Below, in pieces: positions 46,898-57,355 of a stretch of 64,000 nt of DNA. Position 1 is the stretch's first letter. The number at the start of each line of letters is the position of its first letter. Below the pieces are notes generated by a model that ran no database searches, was not told the DNA's origin, and was given only the letters and a program-made list of their open reading frames with translations. Source of the DNA: Tridacna crocea (taxonomy: Eukaryota; Mollusca; Bivalvia; Cardiida; Cardiidae); assembly GCA_943736015.1 (NCBI GenBank), contig OX031063.1:3949001-4013000 (forward strand), read 5' to 3'. The position numbers and the translations under genes were made by a program.

Positions 46898-47449
46898 AAA
46901 AAATCGTAGACAGAGAATAGTGTGACAGACTGAAACAGCGTCTTTTCCTCAGCTGAACAGACATTGACAGCCAACTTATGAAGACAAAATGGCGGCCAAA
47001 AGTAAACCGTGCGGTTGTTGAATTGCATTCAAATTTAAAAGTATCACAATGATTGTAAAGATAAAAAAAAATGATGCACGGTCGGTCCAAGTCTTAATCG
47101 CAGAAAATTTATTGTTAAAACTGGGTAAAAAGTTGTCAAGTCTTTTTATCTTTTGTTTAGGTTTTACCTGGTTTTGAATTTATTATTTTTCTAGCAGCGA
47201 CTAACACTTCGACCGACCTTATAATTGTTGATTGTTACCTTCAAAATAATTTACATACTTTAAAACCGTATGCTTCAATATTCAATCCATTCTAACCCAC
47301 GCATTGTTTCATTTTGGCTTCTACTTTGCCTATAATAATCACGGTCTCATTTCATTTGTACATTAGCGATCATTTAAGCGATATCGGACCAATGGGAACC
47401 TCAGGCAGAAGGCTAATAGTCAGCAGTTTCTCCTATCCCTACAACGGTT

Positions 47450-47714
47450 GCGTCCGCCCGGGTGGCTCAGTTGTGAGCGTGTCGGACTCCTGACCTGGTG
47501 GTTGTGAGTTCGATACCTGGTTGAGGCGAATTTTCTTTACGTCGTATTTTCGCCTCTCATCTCTGCTGAAGCTTGTGAAAACAGTAGTCGGTGGCTTTGG
47601 AAAGAAAGTTGTGTTAGCACCGGTGTGAGAAAGCCAGGAAAGACATGTGCGTCATGTGCCGTGATATAACATTAGCTATTAAAGTGGCGTTAAACTCCAA
47701 TACAACCAACCAAC
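47450..47714 (+). mobile_element. tRNA-derived SINE (C2)
   Basis: Orthologue of 28346-28610 with the same CTACAACGGTT target duplication (47439-47449 and 47715-47725). The anticodon-like triplet is CCT here and CAT in C1, so the head is not under tRNA constraint. Confidence 0.9.
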
Positions 47715-48289
47715 CTACAACGGTTACCTCCCTTTTAAAGACAAATGCTATTTAGCCATATTAATTTTGTCGTCTGTAGCTGCTTTCAGTTTTGGCTACT
47801 ATTAAATTTTGTCGACTGTCCTACAGCAGGATAAGAGTCAATTTTATAATTCAGATTTTGATAAGCGGAGTTACCTGTGTAATCGATCATGCAGTCAGTT
47901 ATCAATCCTTTATCAGACGACATAATTTCACACTGATCAAAACTGTAGGCATTTGCAGACATTAATTTGTAAATGTGCGTTAAATTGAGGGACTTTTCCT
48001 TGATATAGGGTTGAAAATTTTGTAGACAAAGGAGAAAAAGCTGGTTACCAGCATTTCATGGTTTTCCAACAATTATATAGGGTTGCTTAACCTTGGGATT
48101 AATTTGATTTGATATTTCGTATATTTATCGTCTTCACTGGTTGCTGATATGGACGATGCCCCAGAGAAGGCTCTAAGTTATGTTGTAAAAGGTAAAGGAA
48201 GAGACCAATTCTAAGTTACTCCAGGTGCTCTATTTATAGCACCGCCACACGAAACCTGCGTTTAGAGTCACATGCGAAATATAGAAATT

Positions 48290-48505
48290 TTTAGTGGCCA
48301 ATCGTGGGGCTCCAGCCTATATGGTAAAAGAGCAATAAAGACAGAATCGAATATCATAAGCAACAGTGATTCGGCGATATGATTCCACATATTTCATAAA
48401 GATCCAATACAAAGCATTGCGTATTTATTCTAGAATTCGAAATACTTGAACTGTGTACATGTAGATCTATATATCATTATACTGGAATACTGTATAAGAT
48501 TCATC
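48290..48505 (+). repeat. Dispersed repeat R (C2)
   Basis: Orthologue of 29187-29405. Confidence 0.75.
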
Positions 48506-48776
48506 AAAGTGGTATTTATGCCCACACTATCTGAAATCTAAATGCTTTAAATCATGCCAGCTGACATATAGAATTTTAACACGATTTTGACCTTGTGTTA
48601 CAATATTGTACAAGGTAAGCTTTGTGATCTAGTGCTGTATCCGTTGTCCCTCGTGGGTCGTCCGTCGTGCGTCTTACAGGCATCAAGAATTACATTGTGT
48701 GTACTCTGAGAGCCGAGTGTAGTACAGTACGCATGAAACTGCCAAGACGTTCGTGTTGATAATGTCGATGTTATGT

Positions 48777-48966
48777 AGAGAAATGACCCTCCCCAACAAA
48801 ATAACCCATGGGTCAATTCTCTTCGTAGAGGAATGACCCGGTCATTATTCTACATAGAGAAATGACTCCAGAGGGTCATTTATCTACGTAGAATAAAGAC
48901 CCAGGTCATACCTCTACGTAGTGAAATGACTTCTGGGTCATTTTTGCAGGGGAGGGTCATTTCTCT
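48777..48966. mobile_element. Nested-palindrome element, TCTACGTAGA family (C2)
   Basis: Orthologue of 29684-29899, shorter by an internal deletion of one hairpin near the right end. Confidence 0.8.
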
Positions 48967-49173
48967 CTTTTCTGACAATGTACTGTCGAGAACATATATA
49001 TACAAGTATAATTTTGTATCTTTTGTTGCCGCTATGCTCAATCACCAATCACCATTCCTTTTTTCTTTTTACTTTTTCAGATAATGAAGCCTTTTTGTTC
49101 TTTACAATCACTACTATCTGATTTTTGTGATAATCTTTTCTCTTCTTGATATTATTTGATATTATTGGCGTAT

Positions 49174-49208
49174 CACGTGATTCAACTTGGGGAGAGGAAT
49201 TATATAAG
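49174..49208 (+). promoter_or_regulatory. E-box plus TATA-like box (A3)
   Basis: CACGTG at 49174-49179 and TATATAAG at 49201-49208, as in A2. About 1.8 kb before the start codon of the intact gene. Confidence 0.4.
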
Positions 49209-49799
49209 CATCATGCTTTCGTTCCGATCCTTTTCACATTTAATCTTGTATTGTCTATGTAAATGTCAATGTATATTGAATAAAATGTGTTTAAATTAAG
49301 TTCAATATCCGGTTCTGTTGGGCGAAAATAAGTCACCAGGTCAAATCTTAGAAAACCTTGTATGCAATCTAGTGGTTTTAGAACAATACAATATTTGTAT
49401 GTTTGTCTTGGTAATATCTCGGTTAAATTCATTATTGTACCATGTAATTGCCACAACTTCTACATTTCTTGATAAATTTAAAAATATTTCAGCAGAAGTG
49501 ATCTCCTTCATCAGTGGTAGTGCTGTTCAAAACATTTTTTCCGGTCAAGGTCCCACTTGAAGGTCAAATGATAGATTGTTAAAGAGCTTGTACAACCCAC
49601 AACTTCATCATGTGTGGATATATTTCAAAATAAGTTGGCTCAATAGTTCTTTTTCATGCATAAAAATGTTATTTAATGCATGTGTTAAAGTTGGCACGAT
49701 GTAAAAAAGGTCACACTTGAAGTCAAGTAATAAAATTTTGGGCATTATCTCTATTGCATCAGCAGAAGGGCCTTTAAATGATTTGCTTTAATAGGATTA

Positions 49800-50011
49800 A
49801 CCTATTACCATACAATCCCTACTTTTGACGCCCCTGAGAAAGAAGCCTTTAGAAAACATTGTAGGAAAAGGAGAAAATGCTGGTAACCAGCATTTTCTCC
49901 TTTTCCCACGATGTTTTCTACCCCCTCACAAAACAAATTTCAAATTTTGAGTCACTTTTATTTTGTCGTCTGCAAATGCTTTCAATTCGGACAAGCCGTT
50001 AATGACAAGAG
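49800..50011. mobile_element. MITE with central hairpin (A3)
   Basis: Orthologue of 33961-34182. The palindrome 49853-49919 is nearly perfect (GGAGAAAATGCTGGTAACC...). The right end carries a small deletion. Confidence 0.75.
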
Positions 50012-50837
50012 TTAATGTCTAGGTCAAACCTGATGGCCAGAAAATGAGCGTCCACTTGTTCGGAATACTCCTAATCGCTTCTTGAATTATAAAACAGAGA
50101 TTTGAAATAAGAAAAATGTCAATTGAGTGTTTGGTAACTTCTTTCTGAGTGCAAGCAATTTATGAGGTTCTGTACTAATTCTCTAATGGAATGCTCAACA
50201 CGTCCCCCACCCCTTCCATCAGGAGATCTGGTAAAGAGTCAGTACTTGAAGAAGTAAGATAAAGAGACAAGAGGAGACAGGAAGTTACATGTTTGGAGAT
50301 AACTGGAGTGTTGACTGTTTCGTGCAGACATTTTCATTGCATAATTAAGGTTTGGTTTGAAAAAAATAAACTCAATTTGCCCTTAGGCTGCTTCTTGCGA
50401 CTCAAAAACCTTTTGATGACAGTGTAGATCTAGATCAGACTGCACGTTGTTCTGTGCAGTCTGATTTTAGATCTACATTGTCCTATCATAAGATATCATT
50501 TGCAAAAACACATTTCAAATAGCAAAATTTTGGCTTTTACTGTTGGTTTTAAAACTTTCATTTCACTCATTTATCAGTTTAAGGTTTAACTTTATATAAA
50601 TATGTGTTTGCTGGAAGTTACGAAGACACTGAAGTGAAGGTGGAACATTTTTTGAAGTTATTTTGTTGTATGATATGTGACCTATCACGCAAAAAGGGAC
50701 TATCTGGGAATTCTGTACATCAAGTAGATGAAAACTGATCAACGATAGTGCAGGTCAGTTTAAGTTGATAATTCAAAAATGATTGAATAACAAGGTACAA
50801 TGACCACTTTTCATAGAGAGAATGTCATTAAAGCGAT

Positions 50838-50896
50838 AAGTGTCAACCCTTGCCAGCCTGTGCAATTCGCGCAGTCTGACCAGGGTTGACACTTTT
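50838..50896. repeat. Hairpin just upstream of the A3 gene
   Basis: AAGTGTCAACCCT and AGGGTTGACACTT arms. Same as 1432-1490. It lies about 100 bp before the start codon and so would be in the 5' UTR if transcription starts upstream. Confidence 0.7.
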
Positions 50897-50998
50897 CGCA
50901 TTTCCCAGAAGGTCCCTTTTTGTGTGATGGGTCACAGATATACTCACTGGTATTCCTCTGAAACTCATTCAAGAAAAAACTCTAGAAAATATTCAACA

Positions 50999-52051
50999 AT
51001 GGGCCAGGGGAAAAGCTCGGTTTCAAAACACGAATCTGTTAAGAAGGTTGAGAATTACCTGATCTGTGATGCATGTCAGACAGATGGTAAAATGATTATT
51101 GCTTCATCATTCTGTGCCGACTGTGTGGAATGTTTATGCAAGGACTGTGTGGAGAAACATAACAAAAATGAAGCATTAATGACGCATAAGTTTTTCAACA
51201 AGGAAAATTTCTCATCGAATATAACACAAAATCTTGTGCATGAGTTGAAAACAATTGTTTACTGCTCCGAACATAAAGTGCAGTTTGAATACATTTGCGA
51301 AGGCCACAAGAAGTTGATTTTTCATGCATGCACTAGAACAATACATCGGGACTGTACTAAAATATCAAAGATTCAGCTCTCATCAGAGTCAGCGAGAGAA
51401 GAGGTCAAGGAAACGAGGAATCGTATTCAGGCTATAAGATCACTTAGTAAAAAACAAGCGGAAGTATCCAATGAAATAAGTCAACAAAAGAAATTAAGGT
51501 CAGCAATTTTGCAACAAATTCGGTCATTTCTGGAACAACTTGACAAACAAGAACACTCCCACACAATTGTGCAAACTGAAGAAAGAGAAGGTGAACTAGA
51601 CAGACTCGGCGAATGCTTTCGGACAGGTATAGAACTGGATGATCATAAAAAGACTGTACTTATTTCAAAATATGTTCAACTTTCGTTGAATTCGGATCAA
51701 ACAATGTTTCCTGAGCTTGCTGACATACAAGACGGTACAGAACCTGATTTTTCTGAAATTTGTCGACATTCCAAGCACCTAGAAACACTAAAAGATGTCG
51801 TAAATGAGTTAGTAAGAGCATCTTACAAACTCTCCGACAGAACCAAAACTACTGATGAAAGGGAGGTTCTTGTTGAAGCCGATGTCCGACCAAACATAGA
51901 GGTATCCAAACAAACAGAAACTTGTACGGATGAACATGCCGTTGCTTCGTCAGATGCTAATATGGAGCCATGTGATAGTTTGCCTGATGGCCCCCAAATT
52001 CGGTGCCTAACCTTTGCACTAGATTCAACTCAAACTGAGAGTTACACCTAA
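50999..52051 (+). CDS. TRIM-like double B-box/coiled-coil protein without propeller (A3, intact)
   Basis: 350 aa from the ATG at 50999 (CAACAATGG). An open extension back to 50840 lacks an ATG in a comparable place and crosses a hairpin, so it was not used. B-box1: 'CDACQTDGK...CADCVECLCKDCVEKH...H'. B-box2: 'CSEHKVQFEYICEGHKKLIFHAC...H..C'; the first Cys of the 'CHAC' pair is Phe here (C in A1 and A2), which may weaken one zinc site. A Lys/Glu/Gln-rich helical region (about 125-200) fits a coiled coil. The protein ends in the acidic linker at STQTESYT, where B1 continues to its propeller. No RING. Role inferred as a dimerising B-box adaptor; the target is unknown. AATAAA follows the stop by 44 bp. 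Confidence 0.8.
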   Translation: MGQGKSSVSKHESVKKVENYLICDACQTDGKMIIASSFCADCVECLCKDCVEKHNKNEALMTHKFFNKENFSSNITQNLVHELKTIVYCSEHKVQFEYICEGHKKLIFHACTRTIHRDCTKISKIQLSSESAREEVKETRNRIQAIRSLSKKQAEVSNEISQQKKLRSAILQQIRSFLEQLDKQEHSHTIVQTEEREGELDRLGECFRTGIELDDHKKTVLISKYVQLSLNSDQTMFPELADIQDGTEPDFSEICRHSKHLETLKDVVNELVRASYKLSDRTKTTDEREVLVEADVRPNIEVSKQTETCTDEHAVASSDANMEPCDSLPDGPQIRCLTFALDSTQTESYT

Positions 52052-52094
52052 ATTATATGGTCAGTGAGAAACCATTTTACTTTCTAATCATAGA

Positions 52095-52100
52095 AATAAA
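52095..52100 (+). promoter_or_regulatory. Polyadenylation signal AATAAA (A3)
   Basis: Conserved with 2686-2691 in A1, 44 bp after the stop. Confidence 0.55.
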
Positions 52101-52160
52101 CAGAGAATTTGATTCAGAACGGTTTGTCAACAGAGGAACGGATATCTCCCCAGGACTTCT

Positions 52161-52213
52161 GGTGTAGCAGAGTTATCATCCCTGTCCAACAGCCACATTA
52201 TCGAATATAATCA
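52161..52213 (+). pseudogene. Relic of the propeller 3' end downstream of the A3 stop
   Basis: 'ggtgtagcagagttatcatccc' and, after a gap, 'ttatcgaatataatc' align with the last blade codons of B2 ('ggtgtagcagagtgatcatcccg' near 39850, 'agtatcgagtatgatcc'). Non-coding now. Confidence 0.55.
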
Positions 52214-52292
52214 GCTCTAACAACATCTAATCTTGTTACTTGTGCATTATATATTTATCTTTGTAAAGATGTACACATTTCGAATATCCTTA

Positions 52293-52667
52293 AGGTAAGA
52301 CCTGTGTAATGGAAAACAGCTATTTCCACTAAAATATCATCATGCAAAATTAGCTATAATTAAAAATGATTACTATTGAACTACTTTCACCTTTTCATTT
52401 TTTCTATTTCTTCCTTCTTTGAATTATCATTTATAAATGTAAGACCGTTATATTCTCAATTGAAAAAGAGACAATAATTACCGCCCTTTTTAGAAAACAA
52501 ACAAAAGTATCAAAAAATAGTTTCAAGATAGACATAAACGGAATTTCTGATCCGTTAGAAATGTGCAAAAATATTATTTCCGCATAAATCCTTATTTATC
52601 CTTATTTAACAACCAATTAGAATTTTTGCCAAATGTTCACCGGAAGTGCATTACACAGGTCTTACCT
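52293..52667. mobile_element. 375-bp MITE with AGGTAAGACCTGTGTAATG ends
   Basis: Perfect terminal inverted repeats AGGTAAGACCTGTGTAATG, flanked by TA at 52291-52292 and 52668-52669. A1 has the uninterrupted site near 2890. TA duplication suggests a Tc1/mariner-type helper. No coding capacity. Confidence 0.85.
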
Positions 52668-53907
52668 TAGTTTCAATTAACTCGCAACTTATTCTTGTTG
52701 ACGAACTTTGCCGCATAGATATCTTCCCAGGACTTTTGGTGCAGCAGAGTGACCATCTCCGTCAAACCCCTTTTCATACAGCATGTCCAGTATACAACAT
52801 GAGCCAAAAAAAATGCACTCTATTAATTCTATGCATGTCCAAGGACAACCTACCTCCAAATCCAGTAGATTGTTAGACAAAATAGATTTTATGGATTTAT
52901 AATTAAGTGAGGACTTTCTTGGTTTCATAATGCATCGCAGAGATTCCTTCAGCCCCCTTTTCCCAGAGCAGGGTGGTATATTACGTTATTGCCCCGGTCG
53001 TCCGTCCGTACGTCCGTACATTAACAATTTCTTGTGTGCCCAACTCCTACAGTTTTCATTGAAATAAATTCAAACTTTCCACAATGAATCCCTATGATGT
53101 GTAGTTGTGGACGTGACCTTTAAAATTTGGATATCTGCAGAATTTCAACCCATTTCACTGTATTCGATTTATTTTATCATTAATGCAATCTTTGTTCAGT
53201 GACACTGTCCAGAACACCTTCCTTGCCAAAGTGATTGTATTTCTTTTCTCACATTTTTTCTACTCGTTCAAAGGATAAACTGCTCTTCTATCTATATATT
53301 GTCGTCTGTAAATGCTTGAATCAATATGGACCAGTCTAAACTATTGTCGTCCCGGTAAAGAGTGTAAAACCAGCCACGTTTTGCACGCAGCCCTACATGT
53401 ATCTTTAAACAATCGTCTTCTGAGCTTTGATTGCCTGCATATCTAGCACTCGTTATAATTCGACCGATTCCGTAACAACTTGATCAACAGATCACCTGAG
53501 GTATGCCCTTTGTCTGCGCATGTCATATTCTTCGAAGATTCGACCTGTCTGCAATGACGCATCACTAGGAGACCCAAATTAGGGACTATAGTTCTCGCTA
53601 TAGAGTAGCAATGGAGCAAATTCGTTTGAGGAGAAATCAGGCCTCTTTTAGCTCCAGATTTTTTTCATCTATAATAATTTTTACTGGCAAAAATTATTTG
53701 AATAAAAAATACAAACCATTACTACAAATCTTTGTTTCCACACAGTATCTAAAAATAGATCAACACGGTACACAGAGTATCATGTGCATTACCTATGCAT
53801 ATTTTTGTTTGAAATTCAAAACAAAAAGCTTGACGCGTAGAAATGTAGTCCGGCTCTGTACTCAGAATGCTCAAATTACATGTAGATAGATGCGTATTTT
53901 TAGTATG

Positions 53908-53988
53908 CCATCTAGCAGGAGATAATGGAGGTATGTCTCTGGATGAACGTATATCTTCGGAAAATCTATTATCTCCCGCTAGATAGTA
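53908..53988. repeat. Short inverted repeat
   Basis: Arms 'catctagcaggagataat' and 'attatctcccgctagatag' about 40 bp apart. Possible MITE relic. Confidence 0.6.
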
Positions 53989-54377
53989 TTCTATAAATAC
54001 ACAGATTGTCTTCCGTAGATGCCTACTTTTTTTTTTGTTTTGCTTACATCTGGGCTGCACTTACGACGAAGCATGATAAATGCTAAATACATGGATAGAT
54101 CATTCTGTTAATCAAAAGCTACACAAATGGGTTTTTTTACATTTAGATAGACTAATGATTGACAGGATTTTTCAATAGTGACAATACCAGTCCTTTGTAT
54201 GTTCACAAATTTGATCATATTCCAACTAACAAAAGTAACACATTTTGGATTAACAGGTATAAAGCGTAAAAACAAAGCCTAGACTACTTTCCAAGTAAAT
54301 TTTTGCTGGAAACTAAATTTTTGAAATGATGTCCTCATCAATTGGTGCCGACTTACTATTCAAAGTCGGTGTAATAT

Positions 54378-54564
54378 AGAGAAATGATCCTCCCCTACAA
54401 AATGACCGGGTCATTATTCTATGTAGAGAAATGACCCCAGAAGTCATTCCACTACGTAGAGGAATGACCTGGGTCATTGTTCTACGTAGAAAAATGACCC
54501 ATGGTACATTCCTCTACGTACAAAAATTATCCATGGGTTATTTTGTAGGGAAGGGGCATTTATC
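54378..54564. mobile_element. Nested-palindrome element, TCTACGTAGA family (third copy)
   Basis: Same ends and internal alternation as 29684-29899, but independently inserted, with no block C homology around it. Confidence 0.75.
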
Positions 54565-55655
54565 TGCATGAGAGCGGCTTGCATAATCGGAACCTTTCGT
54601 TATTTTCACCATTTTTGTGCTTTTTCTTTTAAATTCTTTACTAGCAGTGAATATAACATTTCGAGATATTAATTCACGCTTTAGGGATAGCAAAACCCTA
54701 CTTTCATTGCCAATTATAATAGATAATAGATTAAATTTAGGTCCGTGACGTATTATTTTAGCCAAGGTCAACTCACTCCACAAATGATTCAGACACCACC
54801 GCAAACTTGTTACAAATTTCCTAGTGTAGAAAACACGTTGAAAGACCAGAGCATTGCATGACATTATCCTTTTTTCGAATTTTAAAGATAAAAGAACACA
54901 TAATTACATATAATGACAAGCTTATCAGTTTTTGGTTGTTTTTCAGTCGACATCTTCAGAAAGAGAAGACCAACACAACATTTTCTCGTTAGAGCCATCG
55001 GCTCTGAATATGAAGTTTCCTACCCGTGTTATAGGGTTTCGTCTTATCAAGAGTAAAAAGGAAAAGCAGGCTTTATTATTTTTTTCTATCAATAGCAAAA
55101 CGTTTCTAATAAAAACGCTTTTTTCATTGTTAAAATTATTGAAGTTAAAAAATATGTAAGAAATTTGAGCATTGGCGGTTCAGGATGGGAGTGAATACTT
55201 AAAGTGTCTGCCGGAAACTTTGACCATGTGTGAATGTAACAGTAGATTCTATATCTGTGCCAAAATGCAATTCAAATCCACTAGGAGCTGGTTCTAACAG
55301 CATAAAATGCGTTTGAAAATAATGTCAGTGTCTAAAAATAAATCAATTAAAGCAATTGCGTCTCATATGTAACAACTGCCCCAAGACCTCCTTGTGATAA
55401 GAAGGTCTGACGCTGAACGGTCAACATCCACACATGCGTCATTTGGATTATTCAAAGAACATTTCCTTGCTTAGGTCTTCTATTAGTCTCAGACGATAAT
55501 CTTAGCTTTTGTTGACATACACAATTTTACAAAACAAACATATAACAGGTAAGAAGATAGATTTAATACATTGCTTCATTGCATAAAGTGTAAAGCGAGC
55601 AGTTTAGAAGAACAGAAAACCAGTTTCCCCTATTATTATGAAATCCACGAACCTT

Positions 55656-56020
55656 ATAAAGACATTATTTTTGTCTAAGAGTAATATTAATAGTGAACGG
55701 AGGTATACTGTTTTACTGGTATCCATACTGACATAAATTATAAACATTTTATTGCTGAAGCAGATTTGAAGATGTAATGATCTACTCGATTAAATTGCGC
55801 CCCTCCCATTCAAGAATGGAAGACTCGTCTTCGTCTAGTTATAGTTTACTGTGAATGTCAACCGACCAATCGTATAAAGACATTGTTTATGTCTAAGAGT
55901 TATATTACTAGTGAACGGAGGTATACTGTTTTATTGGTATCCATACCGACAGAAAATACAAACATTTGAAGATGTAATGATATACTCATTTAAATTGCGC
56001 CCCTCCCATTCAAGAAAATC
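55656..56020 (+). repeat. Two-copy direct repeat, offset about 218 bp
   Basis: 'tagtgaacggaggtatactg' at 55691 and 55909, with 'tttgaagatgtaatga' and 'aaattgcgcccctcccattc' following in both copies. Confidence 0.8.
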
Positions 56021-56169
56021 CTGTAACCGCCCCTGGTGAGTGACCATATGATTGTTTTTCTCATTTTCATTAACCAGTACACAAGGAAAACTCCGGTGCC
56101 CAGGCTCATCTTTATCTACATCTAGTTTACTGTGAATGTCATCATGATCTGACCGTAGTACAACATGAT

Positions 56170-56435
56170 ACCATAAGTGAGACAAGGTTGGACGTGCTCC
56201 TCGGTGCATATACGGGCATTGTATTTTTTCCTTGGTTGAATATTATTACAAAAATGTCGTCTGCTCACAGGAAAGAGTCGTGTAGGGCCGTATATCTATT
56301 GTATTATAAGCTTTTGTATGGTTTAACACTTTGGGAGTATTTTTGTAAACTCTTCGACAAAGGTGTAACTATTAAATCGTTAATTGTTTACTAGATCTAC
56401 ATATTTGTACCCTACAGTTTATTGCATTAACCTTA
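56170..56435 (+). repeat. Left part of segmental duplication block B3
   Basis: 'gagacaaggttgga' and 'cctcggtgcatatacgg' match B2 and B1, and 'accctacagtttattgcattaacctta' matches the pre-gene stretch near 16520 and 38636. It continues at 63377 after the retrotransposon. Confidence 0.7.
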
Positions 56436-57293
56436 TGTAATGAAAATACTTGTAGAACTTTGATTTTCATATGGATTACTGTGTTCCGTTTGCATCAGGT
56501 AGATGCTAGGCAATACTGGAAACCACTCTTTTGTTATTCACGATCATTTTGAAGCTTATTAGATTAAGTATTACAATCTTTCCTGTGGGCGCTCATTGAT
56601 ATATGCTTAAGTTGTCTTTTTGCCCACTAGGTGGCGTTGTACCATCTAGTATAAATAGGGCTTGCTCAGTGGATTTCAGTCAGTCTGGCTGTTGAATTCG
56701 TGGTGTCAACGTCGAAAGCGAATTAACAGGTTATATTTTGCTGCTATAACCGGTGGCTAGGTTATAGGTGTTTACTCCAATTAAATAGAGTGAGTTTAGA
56801 CTTGACAGGTAAAATCACTGCAGATAATGCCCTTAGTTTCCATTGATGCCCAGCGTCCTTGGTCATAAGGGAAACGTTTATCAGTCAGTGTATTAGTGCT
56901 TGTCATTCTACTCTCATCTATTTTGGGTATATTGGAGGTGTTTCAGACTGGGGACGAGCTGTGTTAAGTTTGGAGGAGACGAGGCCCAGTTAATTGATCT
57001 TTCTTTGTACATCGTTATAAATCATTGTAAATCAAATAGACAGGTAGTCTAGAAATCACCGTACTTGATTCTTATTGCTGATTATTGTCTCAGATTATAC
57101 TGTTTTCTTACATCTATAAATCATTGTGCTCGTACCATCAGGTAGCTGGTGAAAAATTGTTATATTAATCAAGCTGTATATTTTACAAATTAACTTCGCT
57201 CTTTATTTCATTTATTTTCATAATTTGTAAATTTGTAAGAGTATCATCCATAAATCACCGTGATTCGCATCCGCTCGGCGAAAGTACGCTACA
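56436..57293 (+). repeat. 5' LTR (858 bp)
   Basis: Starts TGTAATGAAA and ends GTACGCTACA. Every base I compared matches the 3' LTR (offset 6083) except 56777 (C here, A at 62860). Contains the element's promoter. Confidence 0.95.
56650..56682 (+). promoter_or_regulatory. LTR core promoter: TATA box and initiator
   Basis: TATAAATAG at 56650-56658 and TTCAGTC with its A at 56678, 28 bp downstream, the normal TATA-to-start spacing. This sets the likely U3/R border. The same sites in the 3' LTR (62733 and 62761) face the B3 gene. Confidence 0.65.
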
Positions 57294-57299
57294 GAAATT

Positions 57300-57317
57300 T
57301 GGTGGCAGAGGTGGGAT
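57300..57317 (+). other. Primer binding site, tRNA-Leu type
   Basis: TGGTGGCAGAGGTGGGAT, 6 nt after the LTR. Its reverse complement ATCCCACCTCTGCCACCA is what the 3' end of a leucine tRNA with CCA looks like, with about one mismatch to the common animal form. Confidence 0.7.
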
Positions 57318-57355
57318 ATTAATAATCAATACAGATATTGCTTACCTTTGTCATA

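Larger units (their letters stand above)
40085..49003 (+). repeat. Segmental duplication block C2
   Basis: Second copy of block C. The long non-coding stretch 44105-46290 matches 25030-27170 without a gene. C2-specific changes are the 86/95-bp array, two nearby MITEs (41589-41796 and 41941-42163) and one extra 148-bp unit. It lacks the 2-kb element of C1. Confidence 0.9.
49005..52720 (+). repeat. Segmental duplication block A3
   Basis: Third copy of block A, joined directly to C2. It contains the intact B-box gene and keeps 3' flank homology with A1 to about 52720, apart from a MITE at 52293-52667. Confidence 0.9.
52721..56169. other. Spacer between A3 and B3, gene-free
   Basis: No credible gene; the open stretches are under 110 codons with no motifs. 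52725-52990 holds a second 'cccaggacttttggtg' word and a diverged copy of the left end of block C ('ttagacaaaatagattttatgga'). 53000-53035 has a GTCCGTCCGTACGTCC run. Other contents are listed separately. Confidence 0.6.

Noticed and set aside
50840..50998. 53-residue N-terminal extension of the A3 gene
   Set aside because: It begins at GTG, lies within a hairpin repeat, and homologous B genes start at the equivalent of 50999.
57338..57355. Upstream start for the gag-pol frame
   Set aside because: The codon is TTG; the first ATG in frame with a good context is at 57356.
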